Shown here piece by piece: positions 43,649 to 53,248 of a stretch of DNA of 64,000 nt (positions within the stretch are counted from its first letter, which is position 1; every line of letters starts with the position of its first letter). The DNA comes from Janthinobacterium sp. 344 (GTDB taxonomy: Bacteria; Pseudomonadota; Gammaproteobacteria; Burkholderiales; Burkholderiaceae_D): contig NZ_FOKL01000007.1 in the NCBI RefSeq assembly GCF_900112025.1, positions 62,001-126,000 on the forward strand. Direction: 5' to 3'. Below the pieces are notes generated by a model. It did not search any database and was not told the origin of the DNA. It saw only the letters and a program-made list of their open reading frames with translations. Made by a program: the position numbers and the translations under genes.

Positions 43649-46600
43649 TTAGTGCACCGTCACCACGCTCTTGCCGCCGGAACCGGGCTGCACCAGGATC
43701 TTGGTGGCGATGCGCTCCGTCATTTCCTGCACGTGCGAGATGACGCCCACCTTGCGGCCCATGGCCTGCAGGCCGTCGAGCGCATCCATGGCCACGCGCA
43801 GGGTTTCCGTGTCCAGGCTGCCGAAGCCCTCGTCGATGAACAGCGATTCCACGCGCACGCGGTTTGATGACAGCGAGGCCAGGCCCAGCGCCAGGGCCAG
43901 CGAGACGAGGAACGATTCGCCGCCCGACAGCGAGTGCACGGAGCGCAGTTCGCCGCCCATGTCCTGGTCGCGCACCATCAGGCCCAGCGACGGATTGTTC
44001 GGGTTGTCGATGCGTTCCAGTTGATAGCGGCGCGCCAGGTGGTTCAAGTGCGCATTGGCATAGCCGAGCAGCACTTCCAGGGTGAATTGCTGGGCATAGT
44101 TGCGAAAACGCTTGCCGTCGGCCGAGCCGATCAGCTCATTCAGGCTGGCCCAGCGCCGCTCGATGCCGGCTTGCTGCTCGATCTGCGCCAGCATCGCTTG
44201 CGCGCTGTGGCGCTTGGCGTCGTCCTGCGCGATGGCCAGGCGCAGGCGCGTCGCTTCCTGGTTCGCCGCCTGGCGTTCCAGCAGCAGCGAGTCGAGCGCC
44301 CTTCGCAAGGCGTCCACGTCCATTTCCAGCCCGTCGGGCGGCTGCGCCAGATGCGCCGCGTGCTGCCGCTGGCGTTCGGCCAGCACGGAGACGGCCGCCG
44401 TGTGGCGGTCGGCGATCACTTGCAGCGCATCGCGTTCTGCGCGCATGGCGTCGACGCGGATGGCCAGGCGCGCGCGCAGCGCGTCCAGCGTGGCCGGCGC
44501 GTGGCCCGCATGCGCCTGCTGGAACTGCCGCAGCCAGTCCTGCACGGCCGCAGCGGCGAGTTCCGCCTGTACCCGCACGGTGGACAGGCGCTGCGCCAGC
44601 TGCGCGCATGCCTCATCGAGTCGCGTGCGTTCCTGGCTGGCCGCCTGCGCCGCCGCCTGGCGCTGCGCCAGCTGCGCTTTCGCCGCCGCGATATTGTCCG
44701 CCAGCGCGCGCTCGACCTCGGCCACACCCTGGCCTTGCCATAGCGCGTTGCGTTCGGCTTGCAGCGTCGTCAAGCGCTTGTCGAGGGCGGCGAATGCCGC
44801 ATGCGCTTCCTGCGCCGCGTGCTGCGCCTTGTTGGCCGCCAAGGTGGCGCCGTCCATCTGCGCCGTCAACGTCGCCAGCGCGTGGCTGCGGTTATCCTGT
44901 TCCGCGTGCTGCTTCAGCCATTGCCGGCTTTCCGCTTCGCGCGCCGCACGGAAAGCGGCGGGGCCGGCGCGCCAGCCCTCTTTCCAGCCCTCGGCGCCGT
45001 CGGCATCGGCAAACGCGCCATCGAGCTGCGCCAGCAAGCCGTCGAGCGCGGCGCGCGCCGTCTCGCCCTTGTCCGTGTTCGCCGCCTGCTGCGCCTGCAG
45101 CTGCGCCAGGCGCGCCTGGGCTTCGGCAACGGTGCTGGTGCAGCGCGCGTGCTCGCTGGACGCCAGTTCGTGCGCCGCCTGCGCCTGCTCGCGCTGGCTG
45201 CCGGCCTGGCGCAGCGCCGCCTCCTGCCGCGCCAGCGCCTGCAAGCCGGCCGCATTCGCGGCCAGCTGCTGCGTGAACCAGTCCGCGCGCTGCTCGTCCG
45301 GCGGCAGCCGCAGGGCATCCGCGTGCGGCTGCCATTGCGCGTTCAGGCTGTCGATGATGGAGGGCAGGGCGGACAGGTCGGCCGCCGTCTGCGCCTGTTC
45401 GCGCGCGCAGGCGGCCAGGGCCGCCTTGTGCGCGGCCAGCCGTTCCAGATTGCCGCGCAAGTCGGCGCGGCAGGCCAGCACCTGGTCCTGCAAGCTGGCC
45501 AGCATGGCGTGCAGGGCATCGTCGGCGTGGCTGTACGGGTGTTCCAGCGCGCCGCAGACGGGGCAGGGCTGGTCGTCCCGCAGATTGGCGCGCAATTGCT
45601 CCACGCTGGCCGCGCACGCCGCTTCCGCGCCCCGCAAGGATTTTTCCGCCTGCGCCAGGCCCGCTTCCAGCGGCGCCGTCTGGGCCGCCTCCGCCGCCAG
45701 GGCGGCGCTTGTCGTGTGCGCATCCTGCGCCAGCTGGGCCGCCCTGGCTTGCCAGTGGGCCAGCGCCTGCTGCTGGCGCGCCAGTTCGCCCCAGGTCTTT
45801 TCCGCGCTGAGCAAAGTGCGCGCGTGCGCCTCCAGCTGGCCGCGCTGTTGCTGCAAGTCTTGGGCGTCAAACGCTTGCACGGCGGCTGCCGCCTCGCGCC
45901 GTGCCGTGTCGCGCGCCGCCAGCACGGCGGCGGCCTGGCTGAGCGCCGCTTGTGCCGCCTGCGCGGACGCGCCGGCCTGGCGCACCCGCTGCGCCGATTC
46001 GCTGACGCTGGCGTCGGCCGCATCGGCTTGCGCGGCCGCCTGGCCGGCCTGCGCAAACAGCTGGTCCCACAGCTGCCATGACAGCGCCAGCGCCTGCCAG
46101 TGCGCGTGCGATGCCAGCCATTGACGGCCCGTTTCCTGTTCCGCCAGCACGGCTTGCTGGCGCTGCTGCAGCGCGTGCAGCGCGGCGCGCGCCGTGTCGT
46201 TGGCCTGGTCGGCCGCCAGGGCGCCATCGTGTGCCTGGCGATGCGTGGGCAGATGGCTTGCCATGCTCGCGTCGAGCGCCTTGGCTTGATCGAGCAGGGG
46301 CGCCGCGTCGCGCTGCGCCGTTTCGCTGGCCAGCAGGGCGGCGGCCGCCTGCTGGCTGGCTACGGCCTGCTGCGCTTCATTGGCCACGGCGTGCGCCGCC
46401 TGCTGGCGCGCCGCTGCCAGCGCCGTCTCGGTGGCGGCGCTATCGTCCGCCAGGCGCGCCACGGCATCGACCAGGGGGCGCGCCGGCTGCAGCAATTCCC
46501 ACTGCGCCAGCGCCGCGCGGCGTTCCTCGGCGCCCGCGCGTTGCACGGCGGCCTGGTCGCATGCTTCTTGCGCCGCCGTCACCTCGGTTTGCAGCTTGTG

Positions 46601-47407
46601 CGCCTCCTGGTGCCAGCGCTGCTGCTGTTCCAGCACGGCCTTGCGCAGGTCTATTGTTTGCAGCGTGGTTTCGGCTGCGCCGCACTGCGCCTCCGTTTCG
46701 GCCCGTTCCTGCGGCGACATGGGCCGCTGGTCGGCCAGCTTCTCGCCCAGCCGCTCGAGGATCTGCTTTTCCTTCTTCGCCCGCTCGAAGGCGCGCATGG
46801 AAATGTCCGTATAGATGCTGCTGCCCGTCAGGGTTTCCAGCAACTCTCCCCGTTCATTGTCTTCCGTCTTGAGGAAGGTGGAAAACTCGTTCTGCGCCAG
46901 CAGCACGGCGCGCGTAAACTGGTCGAACGACAGGCCGATGCGTTTTTCGATTTCGTCCTTGACTTCCGTCTTGGTGCCGCCGATGGGCTGCAGCGCGGGC
47001 AGCTGGTGCAAGCTCATGGCGGTGGCCTGCAGCGCGCCTTCCGCCTTGGTGCGCGAGCGCCGCACGCTCCAGCGCGCGCGGTAGCTCATGCCGTCGTTGC
47101 CGACGAAATCGACCTGCGCGTAGCCGTCGGGCGTGCCGCGGCGCAGCAGGGTGCGCGTATCTTGCGCGCTGACGGTTTCCTTGCCCACGTCGGGCAGGGC
47201 GCTGCCCCGGCCCAGCACCTTGAGCAGGCGCGGCGTGGCATCGTACAGGGCCAGGCACAGGGCGTCGAGCAGGGTGCTCTTGCCCGCGCCCGTGGGGCCG
47301 CTGATGGCAAACAGGCCGGCGGAGGCCAGCGGCTCCTGCTGGAAGTCGACTTCAAATTCGCCGGCCAGCGAAGCCAGGTTCTTGCCGCTGATGTTCAGGA
47401 TTTTCAT
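43649..47407 (-). CDS. sbcC: Nuclease SbcCD subunit C
   Basis: The SMC-like ATPase subunit of the SbcCD (Mre11-Rad50-type) nuclease that cleaves hairpins and processes double-strand ends. The 1252-residue protein has Walker A GPTGAGKST at residues 37-45, long Ala/Gln-rich coiled coils, and a zinc-hook CPVC at residues 615-618 at the apex. The C-terminal ABC signature LSGGESFLVSLALALGLA, Walker B and D-loop SLFIDEGFGSLD complete it. It lies 16 bp after sbcD in one operon. Confidence 0.96.
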   Translation of the reverse strand: MKILNISGKNLASLAGEFEVDFQQEPLASAGLFAISGPTGAGKSTLLDALCLALYDATPRLLKVLGRGSALPDVGKETVSAQDTRTLLRRGTPDGYAQVDFVGNDGMSYRARWSVRRSRTKAEGALQATAMSLHQLPALQPIGGTKTEVKDEIEKRIGLSFDQFTRAVLLAQNEFSTFLKTEDNERGELLETLTGSSIYTDISMRAFERAKKEKQILERLGEKLADQRPMSPQERAETEAQCGAAETTLQTIDLRKAVLEQQQRWHQEAHKLQTEVTAAQEACDQAAVQRAGAEERRAALAQWELLQPARPLVDAVARLADDSAATETALAAARQQAAHAVANEAQQAVASQQAAAALLASETAQRDAAPLLDQAKALDASMASHLPTHRQAHDGALAADQANDTARAALHALQQRQQAVLAEQETGRQWLASHAHWQALALSWQLWDQLFAQAGQAAAQADAADASVSESAQRVRQAGASAQAAQAALSQAAAVLAARDTARREAAAAVQAFDAQDLQQQRGQLEAHARTLLSAEKTWGELARQQQALAHWQARAAQLAQDAHTTSAALAAEAAQTAPLEAGLAQAEKSLRGAEAACAASVEQLRANLRDDQPCPVCGALEHPYSHADDALHAMLASLQDQVLACRADLRGNLERLAAHKAALAACAREQAQTAADLSALPSIIDSLNAQWQPHADALRLPPDEQRADWFTQQLAANAAGLQALARQEAALRQAGSQREQAQAAHELASSEHARCTSTVAEAQARLAQLQAQQAANTDKGETARAALDGLLAQLDGAFADADGAEGWKEGWRAGPAAFRAAREAESRQWLKQHAEQDNRSHALATLTAQMDGATLAANKAQHAAQEAHAAFAALDKRLTTLQAERNALWQGQGVAEVERALADNIAAAKAQLAQRQAAAQAASQERTRLDEACAQLAQRLSTVRVQAELAAAAVQDWLRQFQQAHAGHAPATLDALRARLAIRVDAMRAERDALQVIADRHTAAVSVLAERQRQHAAHLAQPPDGLEMDVDALRRALDSLLLERQAANQEATRLRLAIAQDDAKRHSAQAMLAQIEQQAGIERRWASLNELIGSADGKRFRNYAQQFTLEVLLGYANAHLNHLARRYQLERIDNPNNPSLGLMVRDQDMGGELRSVHSLSGGESFLVSLALALGLASLSSNRVRVESLFIDEGFGSLDTETLRVAMDALDGLQAMGRKVGVISHVQEMTERIATKILVQPGSGGKSVVTVH

Positions 47408-47423
47408 GGTTCTTCTGGTGTGG

Positions 47424-48650
47424 TCAAGCGCCGGGCAGCAGCAGTTCGGCCAGGGCCGAGAGCAGTTCGGGCGGCGCTTCCCTGGCGTATTTTTGCTGGT
47501 ACAGGCGGCGGAAAATGTCGTCCGGCTGCAGCTGGGCCAATTGGTCGAGCGTCATGTTCTCGGGCGCGTTGCCGCGCGCGGCGCTCGACGTTTCGATCTT
47601 CGCCAGGCGCACGGGCTTGCCGTCCAGCGCTGCCTCGATGCGCGTGCGCAGGCCCGGTTCGGGCGCGTCCAGGCGCACACGCACTTCCAGGAACGGTTGC
47701 GCCTCGGCCGGAGCGTCGGGCACGTCGAGTGCGGCCAGCTGCGCCAGCACGTCGGCAATCGGCGCCGGCGCGGCGGGCACGCGCAGCAGGGGCACGGCGC
47801 GCGGCACGTCGATGGCGCGCACCTCCGTCAGCTGCTCGCCGTCGATATCGAGGCACAGCACCTGGTGCCGGTAATTGACTTCGGCGAAGGACAGGGGAAT
47901 CGGGCTGCCGCAGTAGCGGATGTGTTCCTGGCCGCCCACGGCTTGCGCCTTGTGCAGGTGGCCCAGCGCCGCGTAGGCGATGGCGGCGTCAAAAATCCCC
48001 GAGGGCAGCATTTCCGTGCCGCCGATGACGATGCGCCGCTCGGAGTCGTTCGACATTTCGCCGCCCACCATGTGGCAGTGGCCCATGGCGATGATGGCCT
48101 GGTCGGGCTGGCGGCGCGCCAGCGCCAGGTCCGTCAACTGGCGGTACAGCAGGGCGATGCCGCCCAGGTAGGCATCCTGGGTGTCGCCGGCCGGCAGCTT
48201 CGGCACGTCGCCGGGACGCAGGAAGGGCACGGCCAGGCACCAGGCCCGCACCTGGCCGTCGCTGCCCGCCAGCGGCAGCAGCAGGCGTTCCAGGTCGATC
48301 TGGCCATCGTCGCCGCGCAGCAGATGGCCGATGACGTGCGTCCCGTGCGCGGCCAGCAGGGGGCCGGGCGCTTCCAGGCGGCCAGCCGAATCGTGGTTGC
48401 CCGCCACGACCACCAGCTGCAGCGCCGGCATGCGCGCGCGCGCCTGCTGCAGGAACACGTACAGCTGCTTTTGCGAGGCGGCGGACGGGTTGGCGTTGTC
48501 GAACACGTCGCCGGCCACCAGCAGCACGTCGACCTGCTCGGCCACGAGGGTGTCGAGCAGCCAGTCGAGGAAGCGCTGGTGCTCGTAGCCCCGTTCATAG
48601 TTGTGCAGGGTCTGGCCCAGATGCCAGTCGGAAGTGTGCAGCAGGCGCAT
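47424..48650 (-). CDS. sbcD: Nuclease SbcCD subunit D
   Basis: The Mre11-type Mn-dependent nuclease subunit. The 408-residue protein has all phosphoesterase motifs: LLHTSDWHLGQ, LVAGDVFDNANPSA, VVAGNHDSAG, GHCHMVGG and ALGHLHKAQAV, followed by a C-terminal capping domain that contacts SbcC. It is the first gene of the sbcD-sbcC pair. A TATATT -10-like element lies about 35 bp upstream of the start on the minus strand. Confidence 0.96.
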   Translation of the reverse strand: MRLLHTSDWHLGQTLHNYERGYEHQRFLDWLLDTLVAEQVDVLLVAGDVFDNANPSAASQKQLYVFLQQARARMPALQLVVVAGNHDSAGRLEAPGPLLAAHGTHVIGHLLRGDDGQIDLERLLLPLAGSDGQVRAWCLAVPFLRPGDVPKLPAGDTQDAYLGGIALLYRQLTDLALARRQPDQAIIAMGHCHMVGGEMSNDSERRIVIGGTEMLPSGIFDAAIAYAALGHLHKAQAVGGQEHIRYCGSPIPLSFAEVNYRHQVLCLDIDGEQLTEVRAIDVPRAVPLLRVPAAPAPIADVLAQLAALDVPDAPAEAQPFLEVRVRLDAPEPGLRTRIEAALDGKPVRLAKIETSSAARGNAPENMTLDQLAQLQPDDIFRRLYQQKYAREAPPELLSALAELLLPGA

Positions 48651-48821
48651 GGTGGGGCAAGGGTAGGGGAAACAGGCGCCAATATAGCTGAAATGAGGCA
48701 GGTACTGGAGAATTGAACGAATTTCGAAGAGCGTTTTCGATTTTTATCGATACCTCCGGAGTGCCTGAAAAACGTTCAGGGCAAGGCACTGCAACGCAGC
48801 CATCGACGTTTTCTCAGGTGC
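48651..48821. other. Intergenic region with two inverted repeats
   Basis: The region lies between the diguanylate cyclase stop and sbcD. It holds TCGAT TTTT ATCGA (48737-48750) and a larger imperfect hairpin built from GTGCCTGAA and TTCAGGGCAAGGCAC (48761-48789). On the minus strand either could end the cyclase transcript. Neither is followed by a long T run. Confidence 0.4.
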
Positions 48822-51800
48822 TCAAGCAGTCAGCACGCCGGCCCTGTAGGTATTGCGCCCATCCTGCTTGGCCTGGTACAGCAGCACGTCGGCGCGCTGC
48901 AGCAGCACGGCGGGGGAGATGTCTTCATCGCGGTAGAAGGCCAGGCCGATGCTGGCGGAAATGCGCACCGTGATGCCTTCCAGTTCGAACGGCTGCTGCA
49001 TGGCGGTGACGATTTTTTCCGCCAGCACGGCCGCGTCGTCGGGCTTGCCGATCTGCTCCATGATGATGGTGAATTCGTCGCCGCCCAGGCGGGCGATGAT
49101 GTCGGTGACGCGCATGGTCTGCGTCAGGCGCTGGGCGAAGGCGCGCAGCAGGGCGTCGCCGATGCCGTGGCCATGCGTGTCGTTGACGGGCTTGAAGCGG
49201 TCGATATCCATGTACATGACGGCCATCAGGTGGCGCTGCTGGCGGCTCGCGTGCATGGCGTCGCTGAGCTTTTGCTGGAAGCCGGCGCGGTTCGACAAGC
49301 CTGTCAGGGCATCGACCTGGGCCAGTTGCAGCAGCCGCTGTTTTTCGCGCTTCTGCACGGTGATATCCTGGCGCATGACGTGAAAGCCCACCACCTGCAG
49401 GTTGTCTTCGCCGATCTGCGGGATGTAGATCACTTCCATGCAGCGCTCGATGCCTTCATTTTCATCCTCTTCCTCGAAGCTCAGGGTTTCCCCCGTCAGC
49501 ACGCGCGCGATGTAGGGCGCCACCGTCCGGTAGCGCGCCTCGCCCACCGTCTCGCGCACGCTCTTGCCCAGCACGTGCCGGCCCGTCAGGCCGAACTCGC
49601 GTTCATAGGCGAGGTTCAGGAAGCGGTAGACCTGGTCCGCGTCGACATAGGCGATCATGGCCGGCAAGGTGTCGGCGATGGTGCGCAGGCGCGCCTCGCT
49701 TTCCAGCAGCGCCACTTCCGATTCGCGCAAGGTGGTGATGTCGTCCAGGCTGCCCACGTAGCCCTCGATCTGGCCATCGATGAGGATGGGGGCGATCTTC
49801 ATGGAGACCCATACCAGCTTGCCGTCGCGGTGCAGGCAGCGCAGCGTGGACTGGAAGGGTGCGTGGCTGCGCGTGAGCTGTTCCAGCGCCACGTGCATCA
49901 GCGGATAGTCTTCCGGGTGCAGCGCGCTGGTCCAGCCGGCGCCCAGCGCGGCGGCGCGCGGCAGGCCCGTGATGGCTTCGAAGGTGCGGTTGGCGTAGGT
50001 GCAGCGGCGCTGGCGGTCCAGGCGCACCAGCCCCAGCGGCGAGGCGTCGGTGACGGCCGCCAGCTCCGCCTGTTTCTGGCGCAGTTCCAGTTCCTGCTGG
50101 CGGCGCTGCGAGATATCCTCGGCGATGCACAGGATATGCTCGACCTGCTGGCGCTCGTCGAAGACGGGCACGGAGACGGCGTGCAGGTAGCGCAGGCTGC
50201 CATCGGGCAGGCGCAGCGGCTTCTCGGTATGGTCGATGACGCCGCGTTCGGCCAGGATGGCGCGGTCGTCCTCGGCGTCGTGCAGGCCGAAGTCGGGCGC
50301 GAAAGCCTGGCAATCGGTCTTGCCGATGACGTCGTCGGCCAGATAGCCCGTGATGTCCTCGGCCGCCTTGTTCCACACCTCCATCTGGCCGAAGTTCTCG
50401 GGCCGCGCGCTTTTCACGTACACCAGCACGGGCAAGTGGTCGATCAGCGACTGCAGGAAGCTGCGGTTGTCCTGCAGCGCCAGTTCGTCGTGCTTGCGCG
50501 CGCTGATGTCGCGCGAGGTGACGGCCACGCCATCCGTGATCGGCACCACCTGGTGGCGCAGCCAGCGCGTGCCGCCCGATGGCAGGGACAGCTCGAATTC
50601 ATCTTCCAGCGGCTGGCCCGTCTCCATCACCAGCAGGAAGCGCTTGAAGAAGCGCTCGCCGCGCAGCAGCGGCACCTGCGGCAGCACGCGCTGGCCCAGC
50701 AGTTCCGCGCGGGGCTTGCCCAGCATGTCGGCGGCCCGTTCGTTGACGTCGGCGAAAATGAAGTCTTCCACCGGCTTGCCCGGCGCGGGGCGCCAGGCCT
50801 TCAGCAGCAGCACGGCATCGAGGCTGCCCTGGTGCGCGGCGCGCAGCAGGGCCTGCGTTTCCTTGGCCTGGCGGATGCTGCGGCGCAGGCGCGCGCTCTG
50901 GCGCGTGAGCAGCGCCGTAAAGCCGGCGATCAGCAGGCTGGCGGCGATCAGCGCGCCCAGGTAGGCCTTGCGGCGGTGCTCGAAACGGGCCAGGGCCACG
51001 CCGCGGCTGACGCCCACCACGGCCAGCAGCGGATAGCGCGGCAGCTCGCGGTAGCTGTAGATGCGCGAGGTCGTGTCGATGGGCGGCTCGATCACCAGTT
51101 CCTCGGGCGCGTGATCGGGCGGGCCGGGCATGCGAAAATCGAGGCGGTCGCTGATGATCAGCTGTTCGCCGATGCGCCCCACCGTCAGCCCGCTGTCGCG
51201 CGCCACCAGCATCAGGGCGCCGTGTTCGTCGAGGTTCAGGCGGTCGTAGTCGTCGACGAAATACGTGGGGTCGACGTGGATGATGATGGCGCCGGCGAAA
51301 TTGCCCTGGCCATCGTTCAGGCGCCGCGCCAGGCGGATGGTCCAGTGCCTGCTGTCGGCCTCGAGCATGGGTGTATCGACCAGGGCCGTGTCGGCCGGAT
51401 TGGCGGCCAGCGCGCGGAAGAAGGCCTGATGGGCCAGCTTTTCCGGGAAATACGCGTTGGCGCTGTCGATCACGTTGCCGTGCGCGTCGACCAGGGCGAT
51501 GGGCAGTTCCAGCTTCGACGGCAGCACGCTGTCGAGCAGTCCCTGGCGGCGCGTGAATTCATTGAGGCGCAGATTGCCGCCGGACTCCTCGTATTTGAGC
51601 TTGAACAGCTGCGTGGCGTGATCCGTCTGGCGCAGGATGTAGCTGGTATGGTCGGCCAGGGTGCGCGCCAGGGTCTGGCTGCCGGCAACGGCGTCGCGCA
51701 CGGCGCCGGCCTGCTCCTGGCCCACCTGATAGATGACGGCGCCCCACATCACCAGCAGCAGCAGGAGCGCGAACAGGGGCACCAGGCTAATGCTGTAGAG

Positions 51801-51842
51801 GCGGCTGGCAAGGCGTTGCAGGGGTCTCGTTATCGATATCAC
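48822..51842 (-). CDS. Membrane diguanylate cyclase with Cache and PAS domains
   Basis: Makes c-di-GMP from GTP. With the GTG start at 51842 it has 1006 residues: TM1 (LVPLFALLLLLVMWGAVIYQ), a periplasmic Cache-like domain (about 70-290), TM2 (ALIAASLLIAGFTALL), at least four PAS/PAC modules, and a GGDEF domain. The catalytic motif is RLGGDEF (GGDEF at 920-924), and the product-inhibition RxxD motif (RVTD) lies exactly five residues before it, so feedback control is expected. No EAL domain is present. An in-frame TTG at 51905 is an alternative start; an 8-codon frame ends overlapping the GTG (GTGA). Confidence 0.9.
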   Translation of the reverse strand: MISITRPLQRLASRLYSISLVPLFALLLLLVMWGAVIYQVGQEQAGAVRDAVAGSQTLARTLADHTSYILRQTDHATQLFKLKYEESGGNLRLNEFTRRQGLLDSVLPSKLELPIALVDAHGNVIDSANAYFPEKLAHQAFFRALAANPADTALVDTPMLEADSRHWTIRLARRLNDGQGNFAGAIIIHVDPTYFVDDYDRLNLDEHGALMLVARDSGLTVGRIGEQLIISDRLDFRMPGPPDHAPEELVIEPPIDTTSRIYSYRELPRYPLLAVVGVSRGVALARFEHRRKAYLGALIAASLLIAGFTALLTRQSARLRRSIRQAKETQALLRAAHQGSLDAVLLLKAWRPAPGKPVEDFIFADVNERAADMLGKPRAELLGQRVLPQVPLLRGERFFKRFLLVMETGQPLEDEFELSLPSGGTRWLRHQVVPITDGVAVTSRDISARKHDELALQDNRSFLQSLIDHLPVLVYVKSARPENFGQMEVWNKAAEDITGYLADDVIGKTDCQAFAPDFGLHDAEDDRAILAERGVIDHTEKPLRLPDGSLRYLHAVSVPVFDERQQVEHILCIAEDISQRRQQELELRQKQAELAAVTDASPLGLVRLDRQRRCTYANRTFEAITGLPRAAALGAGWTSALHPEDYPLMHVALEQLTRSHAPFQSTLRCLHRDGKLVWVSMKIAPILIDGQIEGYVGSLDDITTLRESEVALLESEARLRTIADTLPAMIAYVDADQVYRFLNLAYEREFGLTGRHVLGKSVRETVGEARYRTVAPYIARVLTGETLSFEEEDENEGIERCMEVIYIPQIGEDNLQVVGFHVMRQDITVQKREKQRLLQLAQVDALTGLSNRAGFQQKLSDAMHASRQQRHLMAVMYMDIDRFKPVNDTHGHGIGDALLRAFAQRLTQTMRVTDIIARLGGDEFTIIMEQIGKPDDAAVLAEKIVTAMQQPFELEGITVRISASIGLAFYRDEDISPAVLLQRADVLLYQAKQDGRNTYRAGVLTA

Positions 51843-52123
51843 GGGCACTTGCAGGCTAGAGTCATGAAAAAGGGGAGGGGCGGCGTGGCGCGCATGATAG
51901 CCCAAATCGGCCGCCCTGCGCGGAAGCTTTTGCCGCCGCTCCTATCGTCTGGTCGTCGTCTGTCGCTGGCCTTATTTTGCGTTAAATCAAGTAGCTGTGG
52001 TGCCACGCACGTTAAAAAAAGCACGCCGGCTCCGATACGGGCCGGGGCCGTGGCAGAAAAAGTACAATTGCGCCGCCATCCTCATTAAAATGGGCGCTTC
52101 TCCCTCCCATATCGAAAGTTGTC

Positions 52124-52495
52124 ATGCAGAGTAAAAAGCCCGACGCGGCAAGACTGGACAAGATCGTGGCCGAAGCGCGCCGCGCCGCCGACCAGCGCGA
52201 GAGCGGCTACCGCGAGCGTTCGCTGAAAATGTACCCGTGGGTCTGCGGCCGCTGCATGCGCGAATTTACGCGCGCCAACGTGCAGCAGCTGACCGTGCAC
52301 CACCGCGACCATAACCACGACAACAATCCGCCCGATGGCAGCAACTGGGAGCTGTTGTGCCTGTATTGCCATGACAATGAACACTCGCGCTACCTGGAAG
52401 CGGATCGCGGCGCCGGCCTGCTGTCGGCCGAGGTGGCGCCGGCCACGCACAATCCGTTCGCCGCGCTGGCGGGCCTGATCAAGAAAAAGGACTGA
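52124..52495 (+). CDS. YajD-family HNH nuclease-like protein
   Basis: A 123-residue protein with a zinc-binding CGRC pair, an HNH-type core TVHHRDHNHDNNPPDGSNWE and a second pair CLYC with HDNEHSRY. This is the YajD arrangement, the HNH (His-Asn-His) metal finger closing two zinc-bound cysteine pairs. The physiological substrate of YajD proteins is not known; nuclease activity is inferred from the motif. It starts 24 bp before the response-regulator gene, so a shared transcript is possible. Confidence 0.9.
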   Translation: MQSKKPDAARLDKIVAEARRAADQRESGYRERSLKMYPWVCGRCMREFTRANVQQLTVHHRDHNHDNNPPDGSNWELLCLYCHDNEHSRYLEADRGAGLLSAEVAPATHNPFAALAGLIKKKD

Positions 52496-52518
52496 GCGGG
52501 CCGCCTGGCCTCGATCCC

Positions 52519-53187
52519 ATGCGCATCTTGCTGACCGAAGACGACCCGCAGCTGGGCCGCGCCACGCAGATCGGCCTGGAGCAGGCCGGCCATGCGGTGG
52601 ACTGGGTGCGGTCGGCCGAACACGCCCACACGGCCGTGCGCCTGCACGACTATGCCTGCATCCTGCTCGACCTGGGCTTGCCGGGGCAGGATGGCATGCG
52701 GGCGCTGGGCGTGCTGCGCGACCATGGCTACAGCGGCGCCGTGCTGATCGTCACGGCGCGCGACCAGGTGGGCGAGCGCATCGCCGGCCTGGACGCGGGC
52801 GCCGACGACTTTATCGTCAAACCGTTCGACCTCGACGAACTGGCCGCGCGCATCCGCAGCGCCTGCCGCCGCGCGGCGGGCCGGCTGCGCGAGCACCTCG
52901 TGCACGGCGAGCTGGTGCTCGACATCGCCGACCGGCAGGTGACGCAAGGGGGGCGGCCGGTGCTGCTGACGCTGAAGGAATTTCGCATCCTGCAGTTGCT
53001 GCTGGAACAGGCTGGCCGGGTGCTGAGCCGCGAACAGCTGGAAAAAAACCTGTACAGCTGGGGCGGCGAAGTGGAAAGCAATGCCGTGCAGGTGCATATC
53101 CACCACCTGCGCAAGAAGCTGGGGCGCGACGTGATCCGCACCGTGCATGCGATCGGCTATTGCATCGACAAGCCGAAAGCGGCGTGA
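52519..53187 (+). CDS. OmpR-family response regulator (QseB-like)
   Basis: A 222-residue regulator: receiver domain with acidic pocket Glu7-Asp8-Asp9, phospho-acceptor Asp51 (ILLDLGLPG) and Lys102-type KPF switch, then a winged helix with LTLKEFRILQLLLEQ and QVHIHHLRKKLG. The closest described type is QseB/PmrA. Its likely kinase is the QseC-like gene at 55623, on the same strand but 2.4 kb away beyond an opposing receptor gene. Confidence 0.94.
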   Translation: MRILLTEDDPQLGRATQIGLEQAGHAVDWVRSAEHAHTAVRLHDYACILLDLGLPGQDGMRALGVLRDHGYSGAVLIVTARDQVGERIAGLDAGADDFIVKPFDLDELAARIRSACRRAAGRLREHLVHGELVLDIADRQVTQGGRPVLLTLKEFRILQLLLEQAGRVLSREQLEKNLYSWGGEVESNAVQVHIHHLRKKLGRDVIRTVHAIGYCIDKPKAA

Positions 53188-53190
53188 ATG

Positions 53191-53219
53191 AAAAACGGGC
53201 CGCCCTGCGGCAGCCCGTT
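53191..53219 (-). terminator. Intrinsic terminator of the TonB receptor gene
   Basis: AACGGGC (53194-53200) and GCCCGTT (53213-53219) form a 7-bp stem; read leftward it is followed by a T run (the AAAAA at 53191-53195 on the plus strand). It lies between convergent gene ends and can also act on the response-regulator transcript. Confidence 0.7.
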
Positions 53220-53248
53220 CGCATCGGCGATGCGGATACATTACCGCA

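Noticed and set aside
48651..48821. c-di-GMP riboswitch near the diguanylate cyclase
   Set aside because: The two inverted repeats do not form the conserved GEMM-type two-hairpin core, and the region is downstream of the cyclase gene.
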